From NCBI RefSeq assembly GCF_011799805.1, contig NZ_WXUB01000001.1, positions 310,001 to 374,000 of the forward strand: a stretch of 64,000 nt of DNA. Direction: 5' to 3'. Of this stretch, positions 34,041 to 43,692 are shown in pieces. This stretch comes from Maribellus sediminis (GTDB lineage Bacteria; Bacteroidota; Bacteroidia; Bacteroidales; Prolixibacteraceae). A model generated the notes under the pieces. That model had not been told where the DNA came from. It made no database searches and worked only from the letters and a program-made list of their open reading frames with translations. Made by a program: the position numbers and the translations under genes. Position 1 is the stretch's first letter; every line of letters starts with the position of its first letter.

Positions 34041-36764
34041 ATGAAACAGCTTATTATTGGAAGCCTGTTAATCATCCAGACAATTTACTCGCTTGCCCAA
34101 ACCGGAACGGTAAAAGGGCAGATAACCGATGCCAACACAAAGGAGTCTCTTATCGGCACTACCGTGATGTTAAAAGGGACGACAATCGGTACAATCACCG
34201 ATTTCGATGGAAACTACGTCATTCCAAAGGTTGAGCCGGGAATGCATACCCTGGTTATTTCTTTTATTTCATACGATCCGCAAGAATTTGAAATTGAAGT
34301 AAAAGCAAATGAAGAAACCGTCGTAAATGCCGAACTGAAATCGGCTACCATTGAAGTGGAAGGTGTTGAGGTAGTGGCGAAAGCCAACCGCGAAACTGAG
34401 AACATGTTGCTGGTAGAACAGAAAAATGCCGTTATGGCAACACAGGCTATCGGTGCCCAGGAAATTTCGAGAAAAGGAGCCAGCGATGCTGAAGCTGCCG
34501 TTACAAAAGTTTCCGGTGTATCGAAGCAGGAAGGCGTTAAAAACGTATTTGTACGTGGATTAGGCGACCGTTTTAACGCTACCAGTTTGAACGACTTCCC
34601 GGTGCCTTCGGAAGATCCCGAGTACAAGAACATTTCGCTCGATTTCTTTTCATCCGACATTATTAAAGCCGTTGGAGTGAATAAAGTATTTAGCGGAGGA
34701 ATGACAGGCGATGTTGCCGGGGCAGAAATCAATATCAACTCGAAAGAACTTGTTGGGAGTTCTGAGTTTAATGTTGATATCAAAGCTACTGTTAACTCTC
34801 AAACATATAATAAGTATTTTATGATCCCCGATGGAGTCAGTGGTTTTGGATTCGCACAGAATACCAGCAGCCCATCCAGCGGAGAAACATATGCCTTTAA
34901 AAACTCGCTGGATCCTGCAACACAAAGTATGCAGTTGGGGAAAGGCATCGGTATTTCCGCTGGTAAAAGTTTTAACCTGGGAGCAAATAACAATCCTTTG
35001 AGTTTTTACATCATTGGTAGTTATTCCAACGATTTTAACTTCACCGACGGAACCACCCGCCAAACAACTACAACAGGTACCGTTTATCGCGACCAAAAAA
35101 CAAAAGAATACGAAACCGAATACCTGCATTTTGCAACCGCAAATGTGAATTACTCTTTTAACAAGTTTAATCTGAGCTATAATTTTATGGCCATCCATAC
35201 CTCCAACCAGGTATTACGCGAAGATTTCGGAATGGATGGTAATCCGTTCAATAATAACGGAGAGAACGATTACCAGGGATTAGTACGACGTCAGCAAACC
35301 AATGATAATACTTTGCTGGTAAACCAGTTTCGGGTTAAAAAGGAATTTACAGATCGCATTTCTGCCGATGCAGGTGTGGCTTACAATTATACCAACGGAA
35401 AAGAACCCGACCGACGTGTAAATTATTTAAGCTATGTAGGCAATAATACACTGGAACCGCTGAAAGGGCAGGGTAACCAACACCGTTACTTTGGCGATTT
35501 AAAGGAAAATGATATCAACGCACTTGCAAAAGTTACCTATAAACTTAATGATGATGCAGATAACATTTCATCGATTGTAGTAGGGTACAGAGGCCGTTTC
35601 CTAAACGACGAATACAACGCCAGTGCCTGGGACAACAGTTGGTTGAAAAATCTGCCACAACTCGACCGTGATAATTTCTCGCTCGATGCCATTTTCAACC
35701 AGGAAGGATTCGAGGCCGGAAACTTCGCCAATAAGAATTACAAAACCTACATGTACTCGGTTGATAAAACCATTCATTCAGCTTTTGTCGAATTAAATTA
35801 TGAGCTGACAAGTGATTTAGTTTTGAATCTTGGAGTGAAGGCTGACGATGTAAACATCGCCTTGAAATACGATTTGGATTTGAACGACCAGAGTCCTGCA
35901 AAAGCAGACTCGATCGACGAGTTTTTTATCCTTCCAAGTCTTAACCTGAAATACTCACTCAACGATAAAAACGCGCTGCGTTTAGGGGCAAGCAAAACGT
36001 ACACTTTGCCGCAGTCAAAAGAAATTTCGCCAATGTTGTACGAAGGTCCGCAGTGGTCTTCTCAGGGTAACAAAGACCTTGTGCCATCAATCAATTACAA
36101 CGTGGATTTAAAATGGGATTTGTACCTGACACGTGGTGAACTGGTTTCGGTAACAGCTTTCGGAAAGCTGATCAAAAACCCCATTTCAAAGGTTGAAATT
36201 GCCAGTGCGAACGGATATCAATCGTATGCAAACATTGCAGAGGAAGCAAAACTCGCAGGTTTCGAAGTTGAGATCCGGAAAAATATCTTCTCGATTGGTA
36301 CCGACAACATCAATAAACTGACCACCGGAATAAACTTTTCATACATCAAAACAGGTGTAAAACTTAGCAACGAAAGTGGTGGTCTTCCACTGGATTTTAC
36401 CAATGAAGAATCGGAATTGGAAGGTGCGTCCCCAGTTCTTGCCAATGCCGACCTGTCGTATCAATACAAAACTCAGGATTTTGAACTGAACAGCACCCTG
36501 GTTGCCAACTATTTCAGCGACCGTATCTACTCGATTGGAGTTGGGGGCTATAACGATATTCTGGAAAATGGACTTGCAACACTCGACTTCATTTCGTCTG
36601 TAAAATTTAAAAGGCATTGGGGAGTGAGTTTAAAAGCCAAAAACCTGCTCGATCCGGAATATAAGTTGACACGTCAACCAAGCAGTGAAGATTTAGAACC
36701 AATTGTATTGAGGAGTTATAAGAAAGGTTTGGAATTTAGTTTAGGCCTTTCCTACCAGTTTTAG
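34041..36764 (+). CDS. Pho-controlled TonB-dependent receptor
   Basis: The 907-residue receptor has a signal peptide (about 1-20, SLAQ) and a carboxypeptidase-like domain (about 23-110, with TVKGQITDANTKESLIGTTVMLKG). A plug follows (about 120-250, GVKNVFVRGLGDRFNATSLNDFPVPSEDPEY), then a large barrel ending GLSYQF. There is no SusD partner; instead a triplicated lipoprotein follows 41 bp downstream. The Pho-type promoter suggests uptake of a phosphorus-containing compound (inference). Candidates would be organophosphate esters, nucleotides or phosphate-rich polymers, but none is proven. Confidence 0.88.
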   Translation: MKQLIIGSLLIIQTIYSLAQTGTVKGQITDANTKESLIGTTVMLKGTTIGTITDFDGNYVIPKVEPGMHTLVISFISYDPQEFEIEVKANEETVVNAELKSATIEVEGVEVVAKANRETENMLLVEQKNAVMATQAIGAQEISRKGASDAEAAVTKVSGVSKQEGVKNVFVRGLGDRFNATSLNDFPVPSEDPEYKNISLDFFSSDIIKAVGVNKVFSGGMTGDVAGAEININSKELVGSSEFNVDIKATVNSQTYNKYFMIPDGVSGFGFAQNTSSPSSGETYAFKNSLDPATQSMQLGKGIGISAGKSFNLGANNNPLSFYIIGSYSNDFNFTDGTTRQTTTTGTVYRDQKTKEYETEYLHFATANVNYSFNKFNLSYNFMAIHTSNQVLREDFGMDGNPFNNNGENDYQGLVRRQQTNDNTLLVNQFRVKKEFTDRISADAGVAYNYTNGKEPDRRVNYLSYVGNNTLEPLKGQGNQHRYFGDLKENDINALAKVTYKLNDDADNISSIVVGYRGRFLNDEYNASAWDNSWLKNLPQLDRDNFSLDAIFNQEGFEAGNFANKNYKTYMYSVDKTIHSAFVELNYELTSDLVLNLGVKADDVNIALKYDLDLNDQSPAKADSIDEFFILPSLNLKYSLNDKNALRLGASKTYTLPQSKEISPMLYEGPQWSSQGNKDLVPSINYNVDLKWDLYLTRGELVSVTAFGKLIKNPISKVEIASANGYQSYANIAEEAKLAGFEVEIRKNIFSIGTDNINKLTTGINFSYIKTGVKLSNESGGLPLDFTNEESELEGASPVLANADLSYQYKTQDFELNSTLVANYFSDRIYSIGVGGYNDILENGLATLDFISSVKFKRHWGVSLKAKNLLDPEYKLTRQPSSEDLEPIVLRSYKKGLEFSLGLSYQF

Positions 36765-36805
36765 CAAAAAAACCAAATTAATACAAAAAATTAAAAACAG
36801 AGAAA

Positions 36806-39800
36806 ATGAAAAAATTACTGTTTGCATTCTTAATTGGAAGCATCCTTTTTGCAGGATGTAAAGAAGATGATCCAAAACCGGATCCGACTGTAAACGAAGA
36901 ACTTTTCGGTGATATTACATCGGAAGTGACACTCGATGCCAGCGTTACTTACAAGTTGGTTGGTACCTTGAGTGTAAAAGATGGCGGTGTATTGAATATT
37001 CCGGCCGGAACAACTATTGAAGCAACAAAGGGATTTAGTTCTTATGTGATTGTTGAACAAGGCGGAAAAATTATGGCGCAGGGTACTGCAGCCAGTCCGA
37101 TTACTTTTACTTCAGCAGAAGCTTCTCCTGCTGCCGGCGACTGGGGCGGAATCTGGATTAACGGTTATGCACCTGTTGCAGGCGGAGTTACCGGAACTTC
37201 GGAAGTTGATGCAACAGTACCTTACGGCGGTTCAAATGCCTCAGACAATTCAGGCGTATTAAAATATGTGAAAATCCTGTATTCAGGAGCGCAGTCAAGC
37301 GAAAATGTTGAACACAACGGATTGACGCTTGATGCCGTTGGTAATGGTACCGTAATCGAAAACATTTATGTAGCCGATGGTGCCGACGATGCTATCGAAT
37401 TTTTTGGTGGTACGGTTAACGTTACGAATTTACTGGCTGTAAACTGCGACGACGATATGTTCGATGTAACACAAGGTTGGAGTGGAAAATTAACAAATGC
37501 TTATGGTGTTTGGGAAGCCGGTTATTCAAGTACCGAATCTGATCCACGCGGTATCGAAGCCGATGGTAACCTGGATGGTAACTTCCCGGATCAGTCGGGA
37601 CAATCTACCTTCACCATGGAGAATGTTACCATCAAAAACGAATCAGACTATGTGATGGAAGATGGTATTAAAATCCGTCGTGGTGCTACTGCTACTATTA
37701 CCAATGCCTTATTAATTGGAGGTTCGGCTAAAAACTTTATCGACCTTACCGATAGTAAAGGTGATGCGGTAACTGCCACTTCAATTAGCCTTACTGTTAA
37801 AAACGCTGAAAGTACTGATCTGACGATTAAGGCTAGCGAAACCTACGACAATGTTAAAATCGAAAGCGGAAACTCAGGCGCCAGTGCAGCAGCATTCGAC
37901 TGGACAGGTTATACTTTCGGAACCGGTGGAACATCTTCAACTTTAATCGGTGATATTTCTAATGATGTAGAACTTGATCCTTCAGTTGTTTATACTTTAA
38001 CAGGAACCGTAAAAGTAAAAAGCGGCGCAAAATTGACCATTCCGGCAGGAACTACCATTAAAGCAAAGAAAAGCTTCGAATCCTATATCATAGTTGAACA
38101 AGGCGGACAAATTATTGCAGAAGGAACTGCCTCATCTCCAATTACCTTTACTTCAGCAGAAGCTTCTCCTGCTGCCGGTGACTGGGGCGGAATCTGGATC
38201 AACGGATATGCGCCTATTTCAGGTGGTGGTACCGGAACTTCTGAAGTGGATGCAACGCTTCCTTACGGAGGTACCAATGCCGCTGATAACTCGGGAATTC
38301 TGAAATATGTGGTTATTGCTTATTCGGGAGCTCAAACCAGCGAAAACGTTGAACACAACGGTTTAACACTTGACGCAGTTGGTAACGGAACCGTAATCGA
38401 GAATATCTACATTTATGATGGTGCCGATGATGCCGTTGAATTCTTCGGTGGTACCGTTGATGTTAAGAACCTGTTAGCAGTAAATTGCGACGACGATATG
38501 TTCGATGTAACCCAGGGCTGGAGTGGGACATTAACCAATGCTTACGGTATTTGGGAAGATGGATACAGCAGCTCTGAATCTGATCCTCGTGGTATCGAAG
38601 CTGATGGAAACCTGGATGGTAATTTCCCTGATCAGTCCGGTCAGTCTACTTTCGCCATGACAAATGTTACCATTAAAAATGAATCGGACTACTTAATGGA
38701 AGATGGTATCAAAATTCGTCGCGGAGCTACCGCTACAATTACCAATGCTTTACTTTTAGGTGGATATGCAAAAGACCTGATTGACGTAACCGATAGTAAA
38801 GGAAATGGAAATACTGCCACTTCAATTAGCCTCACGATATCAAAATCAGGAAAAACTTCAAAAGATATTCATGTTGATGACACTTACGATAATGTTGCTT
38901 TAGTAGAAGGAAATACCGGAGCTGATGCATCTGCATTCGCATGGACCGGATACGATTTCTCATTCTCTAAATCAGAGACACTTAGTGGTGATGTAACTGA
39001 AGACATGAGGTTAAACGGTCTGTATGACTATTCGTTGAATGGAACCTTGAGTGTTAAAAATGGTGCTACTTTATATGTTCCTGCAGGTACTACAATCAAA
39101 GCTACAAAAAGCTTCGAATCGTATGTGATTGTTGAGCAGGGAGGTAAAATTATGGCAGAAGGAACTGCAGGCGATCCTGTTACCTTTACTTCCGGCGAGG
39201 CTAGTCCTGCTGCAGGAGACTGGGGTGGTATCTGGATCAACGGATATGCTCCAATTTCAGGTGGCGGTACCGGAACCTGTGAAGTAAATGCTACGCTTCC
39301 TTACGGTGGTAATGATGCTGCCGATAATTCAGGAGTATTAAAATATGTTGTTATTGCTTATTCAGGTGCTCAAACCAGTGAAAACGTTGAGCACAACGGA
39401 TTGACGCTTGACGCGGTTGGTACCGGGACAGTTATTGAAAATCTATATGTATATAAAGGTGCTGACGATGCAGTTGAATTCTTCGGAGGAACTGTAAACG
39501 TAACAAACATGTTATCTGTAGACTGCGACGACGATATGTTCGACGTAACTCAGGGTTGGAGTGGTACGCTGGATAACGCTTACGGTGTTTGGCAGGCCGG
39601 TTACAGCAGCTCGGAATCTGATCCTCGCGGTATTGAAGCCGACGGTAACCTCGATGGTAACTTCCCCGATCAGACCGGACAATCGAACTTCACCATGTCG
39701 AATGTTACCATCAGAAATAACTCGGACTATATTATGGAAGATGGCATCAAAATCCGTCGTGGAGCAACAGCTACTGTAACCAATGCACTGATGATTGGCG

Positions 39801-40000
39801 GTCAGGCTAAAAATCTTATCGATATGACCGACAGCAAGGGTGATGCTACTACTGCTTCAGCTGTTAGTCTTACTGTTGATGGTGCTACCAGCACTTCAGG
39901 CGATATCAAAACAAACGAAACATACAATAACGTTAAAATCGAAGGCGGAAATACCGGCGCAGATGCTGCTGCATTCAGTTGGACCGGTTTCAGCTTCTAG
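36806..40000 (+). CDS. triplicated beta-helix-like surface lipoprotein paired with the TonB receptor
   Basis: The 1064-residue lipoprotein (lipobox LFAGC, C19) consists of three tandem units of about 345 residues starting near 33, 380 and 724. Each begins with IPAGTTIxAxKxFxSYxIVEQGG, continues through AAGDWGGIWINGYAP and NCDDDMFDVTQGWSG, and ends with ESDPRGIEADGNLDGNFPDQ and MEDGIKIRRGATAT. The repeating short strands suggest a right-handed beta-helix. Clusters of Asp suggest calcium or cation binding. The unit pairs with the TonB receptor and probably captures its substrate on the cell surface (inference). Proteins of this type are sometimes misnamed multidrug transporter, for which nothing here speaks. 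Confidence 0.8.
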   Translation: MKKLLFAFLIGSILFAGCKEDDPKPDPTVNEELFGDITSEVTLDASVTYKLVGTLSVKDGGVLNIPAGTTIEATKGFSSYVIVEQGGKIMAQGTAASPITFTSAEASPAAGDWGGIWINGYAPVAGGVTGTSEVDATVPYGGSNASDNSGVLKYVKILYSGAQSSENVEHNGLTLDAVGNGTVIENIYVADGADDAIEFFGGTVNVTNLLAVNCDDDMFDVTQGWSGKLTNAYGVWEAGYSSTESDPRGIEADGNLDGNFPDQSGQSTFTMENVTIKNESDYVMEDGIKIRRGATATITNALLIGGSAKNFIDLTDSKGDAVTATSISLTVKNAESTDLTIKASETYDNVKIESGNSGASAAAFDWTGYTFGTGGTSSTLIGDISNDVELDPSVVYTLTGTVKVKSGAKLTIPAGTTIKAKKSFESYIIVEQGGQIIAEGTASSPITFTSAEASPAAGDWGGIWINGYAPISGGGTGTSEVDATLPYGGTNAADNSGILKYVVIAYSGAQTSENVEHNGLTLDAVGNGTVIENIYIYDGADDAVEFFGGTVDVKNLLAVNCDDDMFDVTQGWSGTLTNAYGIWEDGYSSSESDPRGIEADGNLDGNFPDQSGQSTFAMTNVTIKNESDYLMEDGIKIRRGATATITNALLLGGYAKDLIDVTDSKGNGNTATSISLTISKSGKTSKDIHVDDTYDNVALVEGNTGADASAFAWTGYDFSFSKSETLSGDVTEDMRLNGLYDYSLNGTLSVKNGATLYVPAGTTIKATKSFESYVIVEQGGKIMAEGTAGDPVTFTSGEASPAAGDWGGIWINGYAPISGGGTGTCEVNATLPYGGNDAADNSGVLKYVVIAYSGAQTSENVEHNGLTLDAVGTGTVIENLYVYKGADDAVEFFGGTVNVTNMLSVDCDDDMFDVTQGWSGTLDNAYGVWQAGYSSSESDPRGIEADGNLDGNFPDQTGQSNFTMSNVTIRNNSDYIMEDGIKIRRGATATVTNALMIGGQAKNLIDMTDSKGDATTASAVSLTVDGATSTSGDIKTNETYNNVKIEGGNTGADAAAFSWTGFSF

Positions 40001-40030
40001 AAAAAAGATCCACTATGCAGTGTTTAAGAA

Positions 40031-40080
40031 CAGTTGGTTTTGACCAACTGGAAAGCTCCGGGAATTTTTCCGGGGCTTTC
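40031..40080 (+). terminator. double hairpin after the lipoprotein gene
   Basis: A perfect 8-bp hairpin (CAGTTGGT at 40031-40038 with 40043-40050) is followed directly by a second 11-bp stem with one wobble (40051-40061 with 40070-40080). The second looks like the actual terminator. Confidence 0.65.
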
Positions 40081-40194
40081 ATCTTAAACCGTTAAAAGAG
40101 ATTCGAAATCAAAAACAGTTAAATTTGATAGATAAAATCCTGGTCGCACCGTTTGAAAGACAGATTAGACTGCATGTAACAAAATAATTTAAGA

Positions 40195-40653
40195 ATGAAA
40201 CGAATAATAACACTGATTTTTACTCTAATGTCGTTCGTAGTTTCTATGAATGCCCAGACAGTGAGAGAAGTAGACGGAATCTATTACCAGGGGGCCAATA
40301 AATTCACTGGCAAGTACGCCACAAATTACGAGAATGGTAATCTCAAGCAGGAATTGCATATCAAGGACGGATTAAAACATGGGAAAATTTGCATTTATTT
40401 CGAGAATGGCCAGCTAAATGAAATCCGATCGTATAAAAAGAATCAGATGCACGGTAAGTGGATCATGTACAATGACCATGGTATAAAAACCTCAGTTGCC
40501 AGGTATAAAAACGGCGAGAAAGACGGGAAATGGCGCATCTGGAATGATTACGGAAATCTGTTATACGAATTGCAATACGATATGGGTAAGAAGACCGGCG
40601 TCTGGAAGAAATATGACGAGCAAGGGAAACTTATTAGCGTTCGGGAATATTAG
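40195..40653 (+). CDS. secreted YwqK/MORN-like repeat protein
   Basis: This 152-residue protein has a signal peptide (about 1-21, MNAQ). At least four repeats of about 23 residues follow, each with xYxNGxxKxGKWxxY (for example KDGKWRIWNDYGNLLYELQY and KTGVWKKYDEQGKLISVREY). Databases often call these YwqK antitoxins, but the protein is secreted and no toxin is adjacent, so a toxin-antitoxin role is unlikely. MORN-like repeats usually mediate binding. It lies between Pho-controlled genes but has no clear box itself. Confidence 0.75.
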   Translation: MKRIITLIFTLMSFVVSMNAQTVREVDGIYYQGANKFTGKYATNYENGNLKQELHIKDGLKHGKICIYFENGQLNEIRSYKKNQMHGKWIMYNDHGIKTSVARYKNGEKDGKWRIWNDYGNLLYELQYDMGKKTGVWKKYDEQGKLISVREY

Positions 40654-40688
40654 TAGCCGATTTTGTTTCGGATTACGAATTAATAAAA

Positions 40689-40735
40689 GTGTAATAATTC
40701 TTTAATTACCCCGTAACAGCCAGTTTGTAATTTTA
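40689..40735 (+). promoter_or_regulatory. Pho box and -7 element before the small carboxypeptidase-like gene
   Basis: Heptamers GTGTAAT, CTTTAAT and CCGTAAC start at 40689, 40700 and 40711. TAATTTTA, one base off TAnnTTTG, starts at 40728, 17 bp after the last heptamer. Confidence 0.7.
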
Positions 40736-40760
40736 CAGTGTCAATCAAGAAATAGAAAAC

Positions 40761-41108
40761 ATGAAAAAAGTAATGCTGATCGCCTGTATGTTAATCGCAG
40801 TAATTATAGTTCAGGCAAAAGATAATGAGTCGAAATCGAAGGATACTGACACCCAGGCAACGATGGTGCTAACAGGATCGGTTGTTGACGGGCAGTCGGG
40901 AGAATCGTTGGTAGGTGTTGAAGTTAAACTAGCGGGTACCGACAAAAAGACCTATACTGATTTTGACGGTAATTTTAACTTCGAGAACATTAAGCCGGGA
41001 GAATATAAAATAGAAACCAATTATATCTCCTATCAGCAAAAGGCTGAAAAACTTACAATAGCTACGAAAGAAAACAAGATTAAAATAAAGCTGCAGTCTT
41101 CGAATTAA
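40761..41108 (+). CDS. small secreted carboxypeptidase-regulatory-like domain protein
   Basis: The 115-residue protein has a signal peptide (about 1-20, IVQA) and one free-standing carboxypeptidase-regulatory-like beta-sandwich (about 35-112, VLTGSVVDGQSGESLVGVEVKLAGTD). This domain normally sits at the N-terminus of TonB receptors; here it is alone. The Pho box suggests induction on phosphate limitation. It might act with the TonB receptor at 34041 or be an accessory binding module. A decayed copy of its 3' end lies at 43822. Confidence 0.8.
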   Translation: MKKVMLIACMLIAVIIVQAKDNESKSKDTDTQATMVLTGSVVDGQSGESLVGVEVKLAGTDKKTYTDFDGNFNFENIKPGEYKIETNYISYQQKAEKLTIATKENKIKIKLQSSN

Positions 41109-41272
41109 TGACGGATTAACTGCAGTAACTTAAGATTGAATCCGCCTCTGAGAGCAGGGGCGGTTTTCATTGTTTAGCAAAGTCTCTTTTCTAATTGTTA
41201 TCCTACAAATCGCAAATAAGATTTTATGATCGCCAGGCAAACCATGCATCCAACGATGTGTGGTTTTTTTTA
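41062..41272. repeat. repeat copy 1: gene end, terminator and flank
   Basis: The last codons of the preceding gene, its terminator hairpin and a GATGTGTGGTTTTTT block recur in diverged form at 43822-43994. Shared blocks include AATTAATGAC, GAATCCGCCTCTGAGAGCAG and GATGTGTGGTTTTTT. Apart from this repeat I see no feature in the gap 41109-41415. Confidence 0.7.
41142..41168 (+). terminator. terminator after the 40761 gene
   Basis: A 9-bp stem (CCGCCTCTG at 41142-41150 with CAGGGGCGG at 41155-41163, one wobble) and an AGAG loop are followed by TTTT. The same hairpin recurs at 43895-43914. Confidence 0.7.
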
Positions 41273-41415
41273 TGTCGTTGAAATGGCTTTTCCAAAGTGT
41301 TTGGCTTCGGAAAGATAAGATATGCTCAGATAAAATTCTGGACAGATTATTTTCTGATCTTTCACAATAAATAGGAAGAAATTATTCCATCGGATTTTAG
41401 AAGTGATCTGTCAAA

Positions 41416-43692
41416 CTACTGGTTTATTGTCTTCAAGATTTTCACAGCCTGTTTCGATCCCATGCCGGAAGCTTGATTCAACAAATTGATTGCTTCCTGT
41501 TTATTTCCAACAGCCAGTTGAGCTTTTGATAAAAGGAGGTAAGCATTAATATTTCGTGGTGCCGCAGCAATTACCTTTTTTAAATCGGGAATAGCCGGGT
41601 AGTAGTCTCCCAAATCGATGTAACACCTGGCCCTGGTTTCGTATATAGCCGGTAAACGCGATTGATCGGTGCAGTACTCGGCAGATGATGAGAAACTTTG
41701 CTTGGCTTCTTCATATCTTTTCTGATCATAAAGGATGAGGCCCCGGTTAAAATGTGATAAATAATCAGTTATATTTAAAGCAACAGCTTTATCCAGGTAG
41801 TGTAAGGCCAGTTCATTGTTTTTCTTATTAATGTAAATTACTCCCAATTTGTTGTATGCCTTATACTCGGTTGGATCAAGCTTAATTGCTTCATTAAAAT
41901 CAGAAATAGCTGCAGCTTCATCATTCATTTTCATTCTAGTTCTTCCCCGGGTATAAAAATAATCGGCTTTCTTTTCAAGCGATATCGCCTTGTTCAAATC
42001 ATCGATGGCCAGTTTATACTGGTCGAGCTGCAAGGCGGTATAACCCCTTTTATAGTAAGCATCGGCCAACTTCGGGAATTTGGCAATGGCTTCCGAAAAA
42101 CTTTTGTATGCTTCGTTGTTCATCCCTTTTTCCTGGAGTATTTCACCCTCACGGATCAGGAACTCATCTTCGGCTAAAAACAGGGGATTAATCACCAAAT
42201 CGGGGTCATACTCCATGTTTACAAATTCGGGAATGTTGTTGGCATATTTATCAAACGAGAAATTATCGAGATACACGGGTGGCGAATCGTTGCCATTTTC
42301 ATCAATGTGTGTTAAAAAGAGCTGCGTATAAGGGCCAAATTTTTTGGTAGAAAATACGAGCCATTTGCTGTTTGGAGACCAGGAGTGCCACGAATTCATC
42401 ACGTCCTGGTTACATTTAAGCATTCGTGCTTCTCCTCCCTCAGCCGGAACAATCCATAATTTGCTGTCTTTTTGAAGCAACATAAAACTTTCGGCCTGGT
42501 TGTATACGATCCATTTTCCATCGGGCGAAATGCGTGGGAAATAATTGCTCATTCCATTTTCTGAAGCTCCTTTAAGCGGTGCTGCAATTCCTCCTTTGCC
42601 TTCATTAAAAGGTATGGTGTAAATATCGTATTTAAATAGCGAATCGCGCGAAACATAACTTTGTTCAAATTTTTTGTAGCGTTCCATGTCTTTCAACTTC
42701 GCTCTTGATCCGTTCTGTATCCCGCTTTCTTCAAAATGTTTTGCTTTTGCTCTCACGAAAAGGATATTTTGACCATCGGGTGTCCAAACGGGATTTGATT
42801 GCACCAGGTTGGTATCGGCAGCTCCCGGTAATGGAGTAAATGTTTTATTAAACCGGTCGTAGGTCATTAAAATTCCCTTAAAAGGGAAAAACAGTTGTGA
42901 AAATTCAAGGTCGTTTTGTTCGATAAAAATCTCACAATCATGTAATGTGCTGACTGAATATCTGCCATCCGGCGACATTTTAGAAAGTAAGCCGTAGGTA
43001 AATGCCCCGTTTTGCGATTCATCCCAATCAATAATGTTATCGTTGGTAAATTTTGTTTCCTTTTCGAATTCGGTAATAACATACGATCCTTTGTCATTCG
43101 CTGCATCTACGTCCATCCCAATGTATTTTCCGTCATCTGAAAATGAATGGCAGTTGGCGCAAACGGGTATATTCCCCAAAATACGATGCGGCTTTTCTTC
43201 AGTACTGACACTGCCTAAATGCCACAGCAGGTTTTTCATATTTTCCCGGGCAAATTTAAACGGCAGCGGAACGCTTCTGAAAAAAATGGGTGCTTCAACT
43301 GCATCCTGCGAAATTGAAAAAGTAACTTGCCCTTCGCTTACTTTGCGTTTGTTAATTCCCTGAACGGTAAGTGTATAATTTTGCATGTACACTTTGCACA
43401 CGTCACTCCAGATTTCTTTCGACGGTTTCCACCTCGGTTCTTCAACGCTGACTTTATCAACAAGAATGTTTTCGCCCGATTTTAAGGTTACCAGCCAGTT
43501 GCTTACTTCCGGGTTGGATTCGTTCCATACAAAGTTTGGAGGAGCAATATCTTTCGGATAAAGTGTTCCTTCAAAAGGATAGAAAAAGGATATGTCTTCT
43601 GTTTTATTCTGACAAGACTGAAAGCCAAGAATCATACTAAAAACAAGAACAAAAGTGGCAATCGAATTTAACCGCGTATTTTTATCTGACAT
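41416..43692 (-). CDS. lipoprotein with CxxCH motif, PD40 beta-propeller and TPR repeats
   Basis: The 758-residue lipoprotein (lipobox GFQSC, C27) has an N-terminal domain (about 35-170) and then a cytochrome-c-type CxxCH motif (C178-A-N-C-H182, in NIPVCANCHSFSDDGKYIGMDVD). A PD40/WD40-like propeller follows (about 190-500, with SPDGRYSVS, TPDGQNILFV and SPDGKWIVYN). Six or more TPRs (about 515-755) form the C-terminus. Heme attachment is possible but unproven; in this family the motif may bind metal or simply be structural. The TPRs suggest scaffolding at the outer membrane. It is flanked by repeat copies at both ends. Confidence 0.8.
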   Translation of the reverse strand: MSDKNTRLNSIATFVLVFSMILGFQSCQNKTEDISFFYPFEGTLYPKDIAPPNFVWNESNPEVSNWLVTLKSGENILVDKVSVEEPRWKPSKEIWSDVCKVYMQNYTLTVQGINKRKVSEGQVTFSISQDAVEAPIFFRSVPLPFKFARENMKNLLWHLGSVSTEEKPHRILGNIPVCANCHSFSDDGKYIGMDVDAANDKGSYVITEFEKETKFTNDNIIDWDESQNGAFTYGLLSKMSPDGRYSVSTLHDCEIFIEQNDLEFSQLFFPFKGILMTYDRFNKTFTPLPGAADTNLVQSNPVWTPDGQNILFVRAKAKHFEESGIQNGSRAKLKDMERYKKFEQSYVSRDSLFKYDIYTIPFNEGKGGIAAPLKGASENGMSNYFPRISPDGKWIVYNQAESFMLLQKDSKLWIVPAEGGEARMLKCNQDVMNSWHSWSPNSKWLVFSTKKFGPYTQLFLTHIDENGNDSPPVYLDNFSFDKYANNIPEFVNMEYDPDLVINPLFLAEDEFLIREGEILQEKGMNNEAYKSFSEAIAKFPKLADAYYKRGYTALQLDQYKLAIDDLNKAISLEKKADYFYTRGRTRMKMNDEAAAISDFNEAIKLDPTEYKAYNKLGVIYINKKNNELALHYLDKAVALNITDYLSHFNRGLILYDQKRYEEAKQSFSSSAEYCTDQSRLPAIYETRARCYIDLGDYYPAIPDLKKVIAAAPRNINAYLLLSKAQLAVGNKQEAINLLNQASGMGSKQAVKILKTINQ

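Noticed and set aside
34041-40000. Classical SusC/SusD polysaccharide locus
   Set aside because: The lipoprotein has beta-helix-like repeats rather than the TPR-based SusD fold, and the promoter points to phosphate, not glycan, control.
36806-40000. Assembly artefact explaining the three repeats
   Set aside because: The three units differ at many positions in both DNA and protein, so they are real diverged copies rather than a collapsed or duplicated read.
40195-40653. Toxin-antitoxin module suggested by the YwqK family name
   Set aside because: The protein has a secretion signal and no toxin-like gene is adjacent, so the antitoxin label is only a database name.
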